64,000 bases of DNA. It comes from Lasiosphaeris hirsuta. Taxonomy: Eukaryota > Ascomycota > Sordariomycetes > Sordariales > Lasiosphaeriaceae. Both the position numbers and the translations under genes were made by a program. The DNA is taken from the NCBI GenBank assembly GCA_030549175.1, contig JAUKUA010000005.1, forward strand, positions 1-64,000. The letters run 5' to 3'. Positions 12,266 to 23,713 of the stretch are shown here, in pieces (position 1 is the first letter of the stretch; the number at the start of each line of letters is the position of its first letter). The notes under the pieces are model-generated. The model saw only the letters and a program-made list of their open reading frames with translations, searched no databases and was not told the origin of the DNA.

Positions 12266-13595
12266 TATGACATAGGCTAACCCACGGAGGTCTAGGATAT
12301 GACAACCATAAGGTAAGATATCAATTGAAAAGTTAGACTATAGAGCTTTAATCTTTTCTTAACTTTCGACTTAACCATTTAACAAACCATCCCGACAATT
12401 ACTATTAGTCTAGTTTAAAGCTTTCACACGATAAACTTAAGGACTTAATCTTCGTAAGGCTTAATAAAGCTTAAGGTCTGATTTAGAAGTTTAGAACAGA
12501 ATGGTAAAGGAGTTAACTATTATAATATAAAGTAGTAAAGAGTTAGGGAGAAGGAGGTTTAGAGAGATGGAATAATTTAATAGAAGATAAGATATAATAC
12601 TTCGTAATTATAAGTCAAGAAAAACAAAAGGGTTCATAAGGTTATATTACCCCTTAGCTTCATTTGAAGTTTAACTAATAATCTTTCTAGGTTTGTCTAA
12701 AGAAAACTAAGAAGCTTCTTTCTCTCGAAGATCTATCATAACATACCTGTCCTACTTATAGAAGGCTATATATAAGATATAAGGATACTAAAATACCTAA
12801 AGGATCTTCCTAGCTACCCGTCGGTCCCAAATCTCCTTTCTAGCCGCCCGTCTCTCATACCCTATAAATCCGTGGCTATAAGCTAAGTGAAGCCGGCCCA
12901 TCACACGTTGGTCCATAGGCGGTATTAGTACTTATCTATATAGTTCTAGTAATATAGTATCTATTACTATAGGTGTTCCTTTACGTCCTTAGTACTTACG
13001 TTGGCTACAAGCCGCTAAGTCCTAAGGCTAGCGTTTGTCACAGTAACGGTTCCTTTCGTGACTCATACGCGGGGGTCACGGCTACCTATCACCACTGAAG
13101 CTAGACTCCGGAGAACATCGGGTTCCAAGTCTTCCAAAGGAATACCAGCAATAGCGGGAAGGTCCATGATTCGAAAGACCAGCTACAGGGTCTGGGCTGA
13201 CTATGTAGGCTCCGACCACGATACTGAGGTTAAATGGCTTGTCCATGACAAATCTGAAGTCTGATAACGTTACCTAGCGCAGGTAAGATCCGTTGTACAG
13301 TTACTCTGGCTTGTGAGTGGTTCTAGGCATTCCGTCGTAACCCGTAGGTACTTCAGGAGAATCCGTTGACCTACGTGCCGGCTGAATAGGCCATGAGCCA
13401 CGCGTGGGATCGTGTCCCGAGGTTGAGCCACGTTGTGGCCATCCTCTGTGGTGGTTCCCTTATCCACGTGATCCATGACGGATGTTCGTAGGTCAATGGG
13501 TATGTACTTCTTGTGTGTGGTTCGTGCCGCTGGTGTATAGCTCGGTCAAGGAGGTCAGTGACCCTGTTGACCTAGGTGAGCCTACCAGTGTGACA
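12266..13595 (-). repeat. 5' LTR (element orientation) of Gypsy copy B
   Basis: It starts TATGACATAGGC, a mutated TGTGACA, and ends CCAGTGTGACA. It is 1330 bp, equal to its partner. The outer part (about 13000-13595) is nearly unmutated, and the inner part (12266-12960) is strongly TA-enriched. Confidence 0.93.
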
Positions 13596-13600
13596 GGTTA
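13596..13600. repeat. Right target-site duplication of Gypsy copy B
   Basis: GGTTA, matching GGTTG at 4846-4850 apart from one transition. Confidence 0.75.
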
Positions 13601-15057
13601 ACCCAGTTATATACCGTACGACAGTGTTCCTACATATTCCGGACCTTACAAGTAACGTACGAGCAAGAGCCACACTTAAACCCATCTAGCAAGGAAGCCT
13701 AGAGGAGGTCGATAGCTACTATCGGTTCCTTTGGGATAGGGAAGTTCCGGAGCTCTTACTAGTTATTCCAAAGGGTTAGTGAGCTTTTGCAAGCCTTGAT
13801 AATCTCTATCCTCTTAGGAGCCAGGATAGATTTATACGTCGTACGAAGGTAAGTCGGGATCTCATCACCTAGAATGGTACGTTTACACAGCTTACAGATA
13901 AGGAGGTAAAAGGGGAGAAGGAGAGTGAAAGGCTCCATGTTAAAGGGAAGGAGGAGGAGGAGGAGTGAGGGTTAGAAAGTCGGTGCCGTATTAATTCGAC
14001 CCGCGTCGAGTACGAATTAGCCGTCGTGTAGATTAGGTTTTTCGCACACGCACTAGAGGAGGTAGGGGAGAGGAGGGGGGGGGGGGGGGGGGGGGCGCTA
14101 GGGGGCTAGTGGCGCACGGGGTCTAATGCCAAGATGGCAGGCGGTTACCCATCAAAACTACCCGGGATAACACCTAAACTTCAATATCTATTATCTCCCT
14201 TCGTACTAGCCACACGGCAGGGAAATAGGCAGCGTTGGAAGTAGAGAGCGAGAGCTTTTGATACATCTACTTTTTATTAGATTTGACAAAGGAGAACCAA
14301 ATGGCTTCTACTCGTGAAGATGTAAATGGCTTCTACCCTATGCCACACATGTGGGTCCAGCACTTTTGGTGCGGTTTTAAACGGCTTCTACTACAAACCG
14401 ATTGGGAATGAGAGATAGAGCGTTGTAGGCCCGGGAAAACTGTATACACAAGACAGTTACAACCCCAGGATAACTACGCAGCATGCACACAGGAGAGTTG
14501 CAAGTCCTGTACTACCTGCCTCCGTCCCGTCAACTAAACCCGGCATGTTTACCATGGCGGTCATGAGTGTAGTCAGGCGGTGGCCACCGACTACATCGGG
14601 CGGAGGCCGCTGTTTTAGGCAGTTGGGAATAGGGCGAAGAGGTAGTCCTCTTCTTACTTGCTAAGCATCCCGCCAGTCTAGCCACTACGGACTAGAAAGG
14701 GCAGACGCCGCTGTCTTAGGCCAACCGATGGGCTGTCATAAACTCATTCTCACCCTGATTTTGGAAAGTTTCTCCCACGCTGTCAGTACTGAAAGTTTTG
14801 TCTTAGCCACGTCAAATGATACCTCATTGTAGGTTTGGCTCAGCCTTCGTTAGGGTACCACAAAACCTTGTTCGTCAAGGCACGCGACACGTCAGTATTT
14901 AAAGCCATCACCTCAGCCGTTTTTTTCCGTGGTTTCAAATCCCCAACACCACACAACGTAGCATCTCTCTACCACACGTTCCCGGTTCCGCTACACCATA
15001 GAGACATTGGACATCTCGCCACCAGTAAGTGACCAAAAGTACCGCGTCACGTTCACC
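13601..15057. other. Gene-free stretch with purine-rich tracts and a poly-G run
   Basis: No credible gene is seen. A GGA-rich stretch lies at about 13945-13970 and a pure G run of 21 bases at 14075-14095. From about 14100 the composition becomes normal for the genome, which marks the edge of the RIP-affected block. Confidence 0.6.
14075..14095 (+). repeat. Poly-G homopolymer (21 bases)
   Basis: An uninterrupted run of G preceded by purine-rich sequence. It could form a quadruplex, or its length could be an assembly artefact. Confidence 0.9.
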
Positions 15058-15798
15058 ATGGTCCCCCCACACTCACCTCACGATACCAACATATCTTACG
15101 ACGACGCCCCATGGGATGTCATCTTTATTCTCACAGGAATCGACATGGCCATGATGCAAAAGGGCCTCTTTTGGACAACACAAAATCTCGTACTCCTCAA
15201 CGGGCAACAAACATCCTACAAAGCAGTAGTTGAAGCGCAAGAGTGCAACTTTCCGTGGAAACAAGATATAGTTCGGGTTTGGCAGTTCCGGGAGTTCCCT
15301 AGCCGACCTATCGCTGAGTCCCGCTGGTGCGGAGGCGTGATACTTCATACGCAATCGACGCAGACGCTGGATGGGTTTCGCTTAGGGAAATTAAAGAGGC
15401 AGCTGATTTGCTATGCGTCAGTTAAAGACAATACAGGTAACGAGGTTTTTGTCTTTAACCCCGAGGAGCCAGGGGAGAATAGGAATGATCTTTTCGGTAG
15501 CGACTCGGGGACCTGCGATCTGTGGTGGCTTTGGCCGATGGAGTCGATCATCCCAGAGGAACCGGATGAGTGTTTGACTCGCCCTCGGACTGGCTCAGAC
15601 CCTCACCCTCAGGTTGGCGGCGGGAAACAGGAGAGAGGATCAGAGTGTCATGTCAACAGTGGCCAGGCATTGTTGAGTGGGAGCATCCGGGTGGTGGCTT
15701 GGGGGATATTCGTCCTGCTGAGCGCAATGGGCATTGTAGTGCTCGGGTTTGGGTTGGTGATTATGATCCCGGCCCTACGTGTTGAGGTACCAGTTTAA
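15058..15798 (+). CDS. Hypothetical protein with a C-terminal membrane segment
   Basis: An open frame of 246 codons begins at ATG 15058 in the context CACCATGG. The frame is open upstream to 15007 but without an ATG. I do not recognise the protein. Near residues 215-242 there is a long hydrophobic stretch (VVAWGIFVLLSAMGIVVLGF), which would make a single membrane anchor close to the C-terminus. The preceding part is soluble-looking, with WWLWP at about residue 161. It has normal codon use, in contrast to the TA-rich block on its left. It could be an exon of a longer gene or a chance ORF. Confidence 0.4.
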   Translation: MVPPHSPHDTNISYDDAPWDVIFILTGIDMAMMQKGLFWTTQNLVLLNGQQTSYKAVVEAQECNFPWKQDIVRVWQFREFPSRPIAESRWCGGVILHTQSTQTLDGFRLGKLKRQLICYASVKDNTGNEVFVFNPEEPGENRNDLFGSDSGTCDLWWLWPMESIIPEEPDECLTRPRTGSDPHPQVGGGKQERGSECHVNSGQALLSGSIRVVAWGIFVLLSAMGIVVLGFGLVIMIPALRVEVPV

Positions 15799-16599
15799 GG
15801 CACCTCATCAGCACAGGAAAAATGTTAATTCCTTCCTATAAACTTGGCGGTGGCGACGTAGTCCATTACTTACAAGATAATATTGACGTAAGCCAACTTA
15901 GGATTATAACCAATGGGTGGAGCTGTCCTGGGTTGAGATTGTTACAGGCATTTGCACCATCATTGGTGTTATGATGTCTGTGTATGTACGATACTGCCGG
16001 AAATGAGAAGAATACCTTGCTTGAGTGAGCGCGAAGCCAACACCTCGGGCTTGACCTCCCTCTCTTACAAAACACGCTACGCTAGTCGACGCAAGGGCGC
16101 GGAATTGGGAACAGAGCCGTTGCCGATGAAGAAGCCCGTGCCGCAATCAATTAGTGTACTTGAGTCCGCCGCCGGGCTTGAGCATGTCAGGAAAGCAACC
16201 GAGCGTATAGTAGCTATTCACGCAGTTAAGCATGTTGTCGTGCTAGGCCCACGGCGCGTCGGCGTCGTCGAATTTGAACTTGCAGCTGGGCAGCGAAGCA
16301 GCGGCGTAGGGAGACAAAGGTGCGGTAATAAGCACGGCGTTTCCCATACCGTTCCTGAGCAACACACTGGATCTGGACACAGCGCTACACTCGGCAGGAT
16401 GGCCCGCCGCTTCGAGGGTGCAGGGATTGTTGAGAAAAAGGCCAAAGGTCGCTGCAATACATCAGCTGCGTCGCGCTACACGGCCAGTATCCTACGAGAC
16501 TCCTTTACATATGGAAAATTGCCCCCGCCCCCGGGAAGGGACGGAACAGACTTCTTCCAGGGCCGTTGGGCTAGGTACAAGGCTAACGAGCGCCCTTAG

Positions 16600-17335
16600 G
16601 GTTAGGCATGAAGAGAGGACGGCACTGCACATCCTGAAGCTTCTTCTACTATACGGCCCGGCCCTTTCCCATAGATTTCCAACCCCATTGCATTGCGCTT
16701 CCAACAGTGGCTGACTTGGCCACACCAAGGCGCTTATCGGCGCTAGTGCTTCTATCTACACGGGCCCAGACTGCGACGGCCTCGCGGCTACAATTAAAAG
16801 ATGCCATTCGGGCGACGCGGGCATATGCGTTCCGTTTTTTCCCTGGATCGACTCGCTCTGTATCGTCCAAGACTCGGCTGAGGACTGGCAGAGGCAATCC
16901 GCTCAGATGGCAACGATCTATACCAATGCATACTTAACGCTGTTTACGGATTGCGCCAGGGACGACGGCGCAGGGTTTCTGCGCCCGAGGTCTGCATGGA
17001 AATACACAGCTGTCACTCTCCCCGTTCTAGAATAGGATGCTGAACCGGTGACGCTTTTATTACAACGAACCCCCCCCCCCCCCCCCGTCAGAAGGACGCG
17101 ACGGCTGGCAGTTCGCGCAGTTCGCGGACAACGTCGAGACCGGTGACGCAGCACACCTCGCAGACCGCGGCTGGATCTCGCAGGAGCGCGTGCTTTCTCG
17201 ACGCATCCTGCACTTCGGACGGGACCAGATCCTTTGGGAGTGTCATGAGGGAGCCTTTGCCGAGAACGGCCAGGTTGTGCTACAGCGTAATATCCCGACT
17301 TGCGACCCCCAAAGGCTGACAGCCTTTTTTTGAAG
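16600..17335 (+). pseudogene. Broken HET-domain gene with ankyrin-like upstream segment
   Basis: HET domains are found in fungal heterokaryon-incompatibility and cell-death proteins. The core is plain but split between frames. KDAIRATRAYAFRFF (to about 16840) shifts by one base into WIDSLCIVQDSAEDW (from 16844), MATIYTNAYLTLF, then after a 17-base C run (17070-17086) shifts again into WISQERVLSRRILHFG (from 17172) and DQILWECHEGAF. These are the consecutive HET motifs. Upstream, LLLLYGPALS and TPLHCASNSG (about 16640-16710) look like an ankyrin repeat ending in TGA. At least two frameshifts and several stops make it a pseudogene. Confidence 0.82.
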
Positions 17336-19285
17336 CTAACGTATGGCGGCGTGCTGGAAGTCGACAATGACAAGAACAATCCACAGCCTGCCTTGCTCTC
17401 GCCCGGTCAGTTCCACATCAATATTATAATAGGGTCTGTAAGTGATACTCCGGCGCAAGATAATCAACAGGGTTGATGGAAAATGCGCGGGAAATGCCCT
17501 GACAAGTGACTAATGAGTAACTCGCAATTGGCTCACAAGTGACGAGGCTTCAGCCAACGAGAGTGCTTAAACATAAAGTAGAGACAAACCTACTTAATGA
17601 AGAGCTAGTACGATCGATGCGGCCAAACTACCAGGAGTGACTATGAATATACCATTGCTGCGAGTAGACTTAATAAGGTGATATTAGTCGCGATGTAAGA
17701 GAAAAGTCGAGTGCGAGACTAGTAGGGTAGCTCCGTCGCTTTACCCGAGCGTGTAAATTTGGGTCACAGGGCCCTTTTTCTATTTGGCCATCTAGGATGG
17801 GTTGAAATTCCTGACGAGTGGCGGAATGCGGATTCTAGATACTATAACAATAGTAGCGGGTCTTAACGGATGACAGCGTAGGCGGCGATGGCGGTGGACC
17901 TTAGCCTGGTGCTTCAGGGGACAGCCTAAGCTTGTTGAAAAGCAGATAACTATACGTGGTCTACTTTCACCTAAATTTCGGGCCAAGCGCGTGTTTCAAA
18001 ACATCCAGATCCGGTCACTTCAACAGGAAGTCTTACTTTCCCATTCAAATCAATTAAACCATCTTACAAGATGTTACCGAGGACTGAAACTTCGCTGTTC
18101 AGCGTCTCTACGTGCTAGGCGAGCGGCATGGGAGGCTCGGTAGTAAGTACTATGTGAGAATGAGAACGATGGTGAGTATGATGTTACTTACGTAAAGTGT
18201 AGTAAGCTAGGGAGATAGCAGAGCCGAGCCGTCCCGGGACATAAACACTTTAATTAGGCATTCGCTTTCACCTAGTCGGTTTAGGGCCAAGGGGCTCGGT
18301 TTCATAAGCTTAAGTACTCTATCTAGCTCGCCAGTCTGAGTTATAATCGTCCCTAACTTAATGTGTAGGTCGACGTGGTAAGTAAAGTAGAAAAGGGCTC
18401 TAAAAAAGGGTTCCGGCATGTCGCCTAAGGATAGTGATCCGTGTTACCTAAGAATAATACCACCGTGGGGGGTAATAAAATTAGTAAGGGTAAGCGTGAG
18501 GTATCAGTGTTAAGATTCTAGGTAAGGAAAAGGCGAGTGGCGTTAGGAGGGAGACATTAAGTTTCTTGCTTCGTTTTAAAGACCCGCATCCTTATAGATG
18601 GCCTCATCACAGCTTTAATATCTCTTCGGCGAGAGTGTCCCGCACCAAAAAAACAAACTAGAATCATGGTGTAGACATTTCCTCTGAGTGCAAATTTTTA
18701 AACGGCCAAAATGGTCAAACACGGAAAACCCCGCCTCTCCCAAGGTACCCAACCTTCCACCACACCCGAGGACGAACTTGCTACCTTAAATCATGACCGA
18801 TTCAAAAGCCAACTTAGGCAGGGCTGAGACCGCCCTCGGGGCGATAATCCTAACTTTACAGTTGCCGAAGAGTTGCAAAAAGGGCTTCTCACTCTGGAAA
18901 GACACGACCGAACTTGGAGAAGATGCCGTCAGCTTCATCACCAGGTTGAAGTTCGAGGCCCAGGCCCGGTTCAAAGGTTGGAAGGTCGTTTGGGAGTTTT
19001 GAAAGGGCGTCAACTCTCTTTTCTTTAGTTACAAGGTGTGACAGTTTCCAGGTGGGTGCTCACACGCAAGATGGTGGGATCGCCCAGAAGAAGTGGTTGT
19101 ATTGGACTGGGCCTTTGCAAGAGAGAGAGCGCCGAAGGCGCTCTTTTATCTGCACTCAAGACCCTGGCTACACACGTGATTCATGACAGCCTTGCTCCAG
19201 GGAGCTTGCGCTTCCTGGCACCTACCATGTCCCACCACTATAAGAAAGTCCCAAAACCCTACTTCGAGGTAGCCTCGAAAGACTT
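17336..19285. other. Gene-poor stretch
   Basis: No gene can be supported. Short ORFs occur on both strands (for example 18793-19002 plus and 18786-19013 minus) but overlap one another and resemble nothing known. The part at 17570-18560 is TA- and CpG-rich like old RIP-affected repeat DNA. A segment near 18600-18650 resembles one near 23385-23440 in its GAGAGTGTC-like core. Confidence 0.45.
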
Positions 19286-20027
19286 CTAACTCCGCTTGAT
19301 AACTGTCTTCAGCTCGCTAAAGGACTCCTTAATCGGATTCAAGTTCAGAGAGTAGGGCGGCAGGTACTCCTTTACTCTCGTCGGACTGGTGGAAGGAGGT
19401 ATCGCCCACACCCTATGGAACGAACATGAACTTCGGCTCCGGCCATCTGCCACAGTGAGGGAGCGGCTAGTTGGTAAAATCCTCAACACGGATGTATCAG
19501 TGGACCCTTGATATACGAGCGCGAGAAAGACGCCGTTATACGTAGGAATACTCCCACTCCCCCTCTAACGTATCGTGCAGCACCCCAGGACACGGGAAGG
19601 TCTGGTATTGAACATGGCCTGATTCACTAACGCTACCACAGAGCTATGCTACGTCTTCGACAATAAAGACCACTATTTAACCAAGTAGACAGAAAGAGAG
19701 GAGCTCAATGCCATGATCCAAGGACAAGAGAACGTAGACGACGGAAGAAGAAGATTGGCTCCATGAATAGGAGCCATTCTGATGGACTAAGACGGTAGAA
19801 AGAGAGCGAGATGGGGTGTGCCGGAAAAGGTGCATCCATGCAACCATTTTTAGTCTTGTAAACTGCTCTGTGACCAACCATAGTGTCAGTGTAACGCGAT
19901 TGGTGGTTTGGGTTGATAAAGTGTTACATAAAAACATAGAACGTGATGCGTACGAACACAGTGTATTCAAGCTTGGCACTTCTTTCTGATCGGCCCAGAG
20001 CATGCCTATCTTAAGCCTCGGTGTCAC
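19286..20027 (-). pseudogene. Tc1/mariner-type transposase remnant
   Basis: The minus strand ends with VKEYLPPYSLNLNPIKESFS followed by ELKTVIKRS, the C-terminal motif of Tc1/mariner transposases (usually YSPDLNPIE). Here the motif Asp has become Asn and the catalytic Glu of the DD34E triad has become Lys, both possible by G-to-A change. The upstream frame (19677-20027) is out of register and has no clear DDE motifs, so the gene is frameshifted and truncated. Terminal inverted repeats could not be located. It is a dead class II element. Confidence 0.65.
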
Positions 20028-20590
20028 TACAGAAGCTCAGTGCCTCCGCAGTTCCCTATATTTACTTCACGTGGCTATAAGCCCCTCTTTCCTGTGTATT
20101 TAGTCCCCGCCATTCACCCATCCTTCCTTTGTACAATCCGTGGGTTGAGATGGGGCAAGCTTCACACTGTCTCAGGTTCGCGGATGGATTGGAGCTTTCT
20201 CAAATCCTACGCCAATATGTTATCACAACCACAAATCCGAAACCAACAGACCTGTGGTTTCCAGCGCCACAGCCGCATTTTTATTTCCGGCAGTCGCAGA
20301 TATAAAGCATAACTGTACAAACAGCCAAGTAGCACCAACGGTAATTGCTAAAGGGCAAAGGCGGAGAGCAGAAGCAGCCGATACCCTCAATTTTCAGATG
20401 CGGGAGGGGGGGTTGGGGCCAGAGTGAGTAATGTTCCGTGAGTCAAGTACAACAAAGGAAATTCCGTGAGCCCAGATTCGTTTTACATTACAAAGAAGCG
20501 GAGGTGGGTTTTTGCCATCTCATAATGCAGGCCAAAAACACGGTGCTTGAATACGCCGCCGAATGCTCAGGGGGCGCTCATCGATCCCCT
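20028..20590. other. Intergenic DNA downstream of HET gene
   Basis: Nothing assignable. It contains short ORFs on the plus strand without recognisable products and a G-rich run near 20401-20420. Confidence 0.4.
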
Positions 20591-22843
20591 TCATTCGATT
20601 CTCAGAATCCTCGTCGCTACACCTTCGAACACCGAAGGCGCCGTCATCCGAAAGAAGCCGATGCGACGGAACACGGCGACACCGCTCCCCTTTGAGACAA
20701 TAATCAAACCCTCTACAGGGATAATCCGCTGCTGGCCGAGCTTGAGCTTGCTCATGCCGAGGCAGATAACCTTGATGTCCGGATCTAGGGGCTCGTCGAG
20801 GGGATCCAACGTCCCATCCCCAACTACAAGCGGTGTATCACACTGCTCGATCAAAGAAATGTCTGACCCATCCCACGAAGGCCTATCCTCATATCGCCAA
20901 GCCAGCTCGACCGTCTTGCCCGACACTTCCAGATATCCGCCCTTGACAGGACCATACGAAAAACCCGGGTCAACTGTTTCAACTTGGCATTCTAGAATCG
21001 AAAAGTCAAAAGTCTCTCGATCATCACGCTCGTCCTCGCTGTCGACAACCGCACTGACACCAACACTCGCCCAGCTCCAACTAGGCGCGAGATACCCAGC
21101 GTCTTTCACCTTTGTTGGCTTCAAGGTGAGCCTCTCTCCCGAGAGATTCTGCTTCATACACCGCCAGTGCAGGTCCGAGAACAGATTCTCCTTCCACATA
21201 CCTGCGAGATAGGTCCAGCCTGTCTTGTGCCCGATTTCGGCCGCGAGGGCAGATATAGCGGGGAGCTTGTCAGTGTAGTAGCTCAAATCCATCTCGGTGT
21301 AATCGGCGCGGATAGTGGCCCACGTCTCTCTGATCTGTGCTTGCGCATCCTTGTCTCGAGCGGTGGTTTGATCACTTGGGTGTTCTGCGGAAAGGTAGGG
21401 GTCGAGGAAGGTTTGGTATGGGGGACCTGCGCCGGGCGCGGCGCCGGGGTTGACAAAGTCTTCTCTGCACATCCACATCACGCCGCTGCTTGAGAAGATC
21501 AGGAGACGTCGGGATAGCACGCGCTCTTGCAAGGTCCAGGCTCGGGAGCCGATGGGGTCCGCTGAGGCTTTGTATGGCGCGCGGTAGCCGAAGGTGAGTC
21601 CAGAGTTTACTTGGAAGGGATGGAGAAGGAACCTTGCAGGATTTGGAGTCTTGAGGAATCCGTCACCTGCTGCTGCGGCGCTCGCTATGATGAGGGTCAA
21701 TTCACTCTCCCTGTAGGTGTCTGCCATACGCGGGAGTTCCAACGCTTTGTCTTGGGGAGAGTCTTGGATGATGCAGAGGGCGTCGATCCAGAGGTATTTG
21801 AAGCCGAGCTGATGTGCTGCCGCGATGGCATCTAACAGGGTCTTGGGTAGTCTAGTTAGGTCTAGCCCCTTGCGCATCTCGGAGAGGCAGGCCCGCGTGA
21901 GGACATATTGTTGCTTTGGGCCCTAGACGTAGCTCAGGGCGATGTAGGTCAATTGGGTGTGGTGCTGCATGTCTTCCGCCGAAATGACGAGCCGCGGGTG
22001 CTGGGAGTCCTGTACGTCGATCAGTCGCGTGGGCTGGAAGACGCCCGACGTGGAGCAGGATGCGTGTGCTTCGCAAGCTCGAAGCCACGTTTCAGCGCGA
22101 GGCACCCATTCGCCAAAAGAAGCTGCAGAGACGATATCCCAATTCTGATTGAAGGCGATCACACCATCGGCTGTGCTTGGGCAGATGACCTCAAGCTTCA
22201 TGGCAGCCGCTTTTTCCCCAACCATGTTCCGAAGCGGGCTGTCATCTTCGGTCGAGGTCATCACCTCAGCTCTGACCTCGATAAGATTGAAGAGCAGGCT
22301 TCTATTCCACTTTAAAAACTCGATGGTAATCTCCAGCTTCGCCGCGCAGTTGAGCGACTCAATGGTGTAGAACCCGGGCCTTTCACTCGCCGCGTCCTCA
22401 GCTTCCTCGTCGGAACCCTCGCTATCGATATGCGTCATTTCCTCATCCGACGCGGCATCGTCGACGGCTGCTTGCAGTGGAACTCGCGCTTCCGGGTCGG
22501 CAGCACCCTGCAGTGTGGAGTCGTCTTCGTCGAGGCTGGCGCCATCCGAGTGCGATCCATTCCACGCCTCCATCCAATAATCTAGATCCGAACATGTGAG
22601 AACGGCATTCCCAACGCAGGTACACCACGGGCACCCAACCAGCACCGAGGCATGGAGGTCGCGCGCAAGCCTGGAGTAGGAAAGCCTAAGTGATAGTTCA
22701 TCACGCGCTTCAGCGAGCGATTTTCCGAGAGATGAGGCGAACACGCCGTTGACGCATGAAGGGCAGATACCCCGCCCGCCGGGCTGGGGCTGGGGCTGGG
22801 AGTAGGTTCTGATGGGCTGAGCGACGTGGAAGCGGGAGAGCAT
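20591..22843 (-). pseudogene. HET-domain protein, one reading frame with a single internal stop
   Basis: A single minus-strand frame of 751 codons starts at ATG 22843. It is broken only by TAG at 21923-21925 (codon 307). The N-terminal part has CPSC and CPWC pairs and an acidic middle. The HET domain begins YIALSYV, then the stop, then GPKQQYVL. The family has SYVWG or SYCWG there, so TGG became TAG, a CpA-to-TpA change on the other strand. It continues with FKYLWIDALCIIQDS and SRAWTLQERVLSRRLLIF, and ends with typical PSWSWASVGV and C-terminal beta-rich segments. Everything after the stop stays in frame and well conserved, so the lesion is recent or is a sequence error. No intron boundary fits around the stop. 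Confidence 0.88.
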
Positions 22844-23713
22844 GTCGGATGGAGTCTCTGGAGCAGAGACCTAATTGAAAGGACCAGCTGTTGTGGGAAC
22901 GGTTTGGCTTCAAGGCAGTGGGCGCGGAAGGAGCATTATGCAGGTGGAGTTAGTCAGGCTCGAAGGGTACTTGTAAAGGCCAATCCGCTGATGTTCATCC
23001 CACGTGCCCTGCAACCGCCACCGCCCTCCGAAATCGGAGGAGACTGGATTCACGAGAGTATCTAAGCAGTCGGCCTCTACTTGACGGGTTGAGTAGTGGT
23101 ATAAACCATGTACCCGTCCTCACAAGGCATTCTGCCTTTCTCCTTACCATCATCTTTCACAACTCACACGGCAGCTACCTCCCTAGACTCGACGAGAGCT
23201 CCTTTCCGGCCTCAGTAACTGGACTTTATCATTTTTGCTTTTTCTTAACATGATTACCGTAGGAGCCACAAGGTCGCCTTTCTGGCATTGTATTTAGCAT
23301 TTATTTAGTATTTTCGGAGGCCTCTCACCGACCAGGAAAGGCCTTGTAAAATACCAAAGATACATTTGCTTAAGCCACAAAGGCTTTATTAAGCTTCAGT
23401 GTCTCTCTCGGTGGGAGTGTCACGCGCTGACACACAAACCGGGGCTGTATTATACACTTCAATCGCTTTGCCTTCAATTTTGACAAAAAAAACAACGCTA
23501 GGGCCAATGAGGAATGATTCGCGAATTTCTTTCCCTTCGATCCTTTTCACCATCAACTTTTCCTCGTAATGTCATGATCTAGAGATGTTCCGTCAGGGGC
23601 GCTCATGAAGCAGCATTGTGAAGTAGGTTGAGGTCACCATACCCATGAACCACCATGTTTATCGCCTCCTTCACGGCTCTGCTTTGGGACAAATTTCGAC
23701 TGCAGTTGACCAT
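22844..23713. other. Intergenic DNA between two HET-type genes
   Basis: Probable promoter region of the HET gene on its left; no gene is seen. A CTCTCTCGGTGGGAGTGTCACGCGCTGACAC-like segment (23398-23432) resembles one near 18620-18645 and may belong to an old transposon end. Confidence 0.4.

Larger units (their letters stand above)
4851..13595 (-). mobile_element. Complete Ty3/Gypsy LTR retrotransposon, RIP-inactivated (copy B)
   Basis: This 8745-bp element has two 1330-bp LTRs (4851-6180, 12266-13595), a 5-bp target duplication (GGTTG/GGTTA) and a polypurine tract next to the left LTR, which fixes the minus orientation. Reading minus: gag, a zinc knuckle near 10014-10055, protease near 9600, reverse transcriptase with YINN near 8600, RNase H at 8330-7790, integrase at about 7420-6600. 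The order PR-RT-RH-IN is that of Ty3/Gypsy. All frames are full of TAA/TAG stops, and catalytic Asp codons have become Asn, so it cannot move on its own. No primer-binding site starting TGG is visible next to the 12266 LTR. Confidence 0.93.

Noticed and set aside
15952..16599. Plus-strand ORF of 215 codons
   Set aside because: The opposite strand and other frames are equally open, composition is low-information and no family feature is seen.
20547..21212. Plus-strand ORF of 221 codons
   Set aside because: Antisense shadow of the HET gene on the minus strand, whose motifs are unambiguous.
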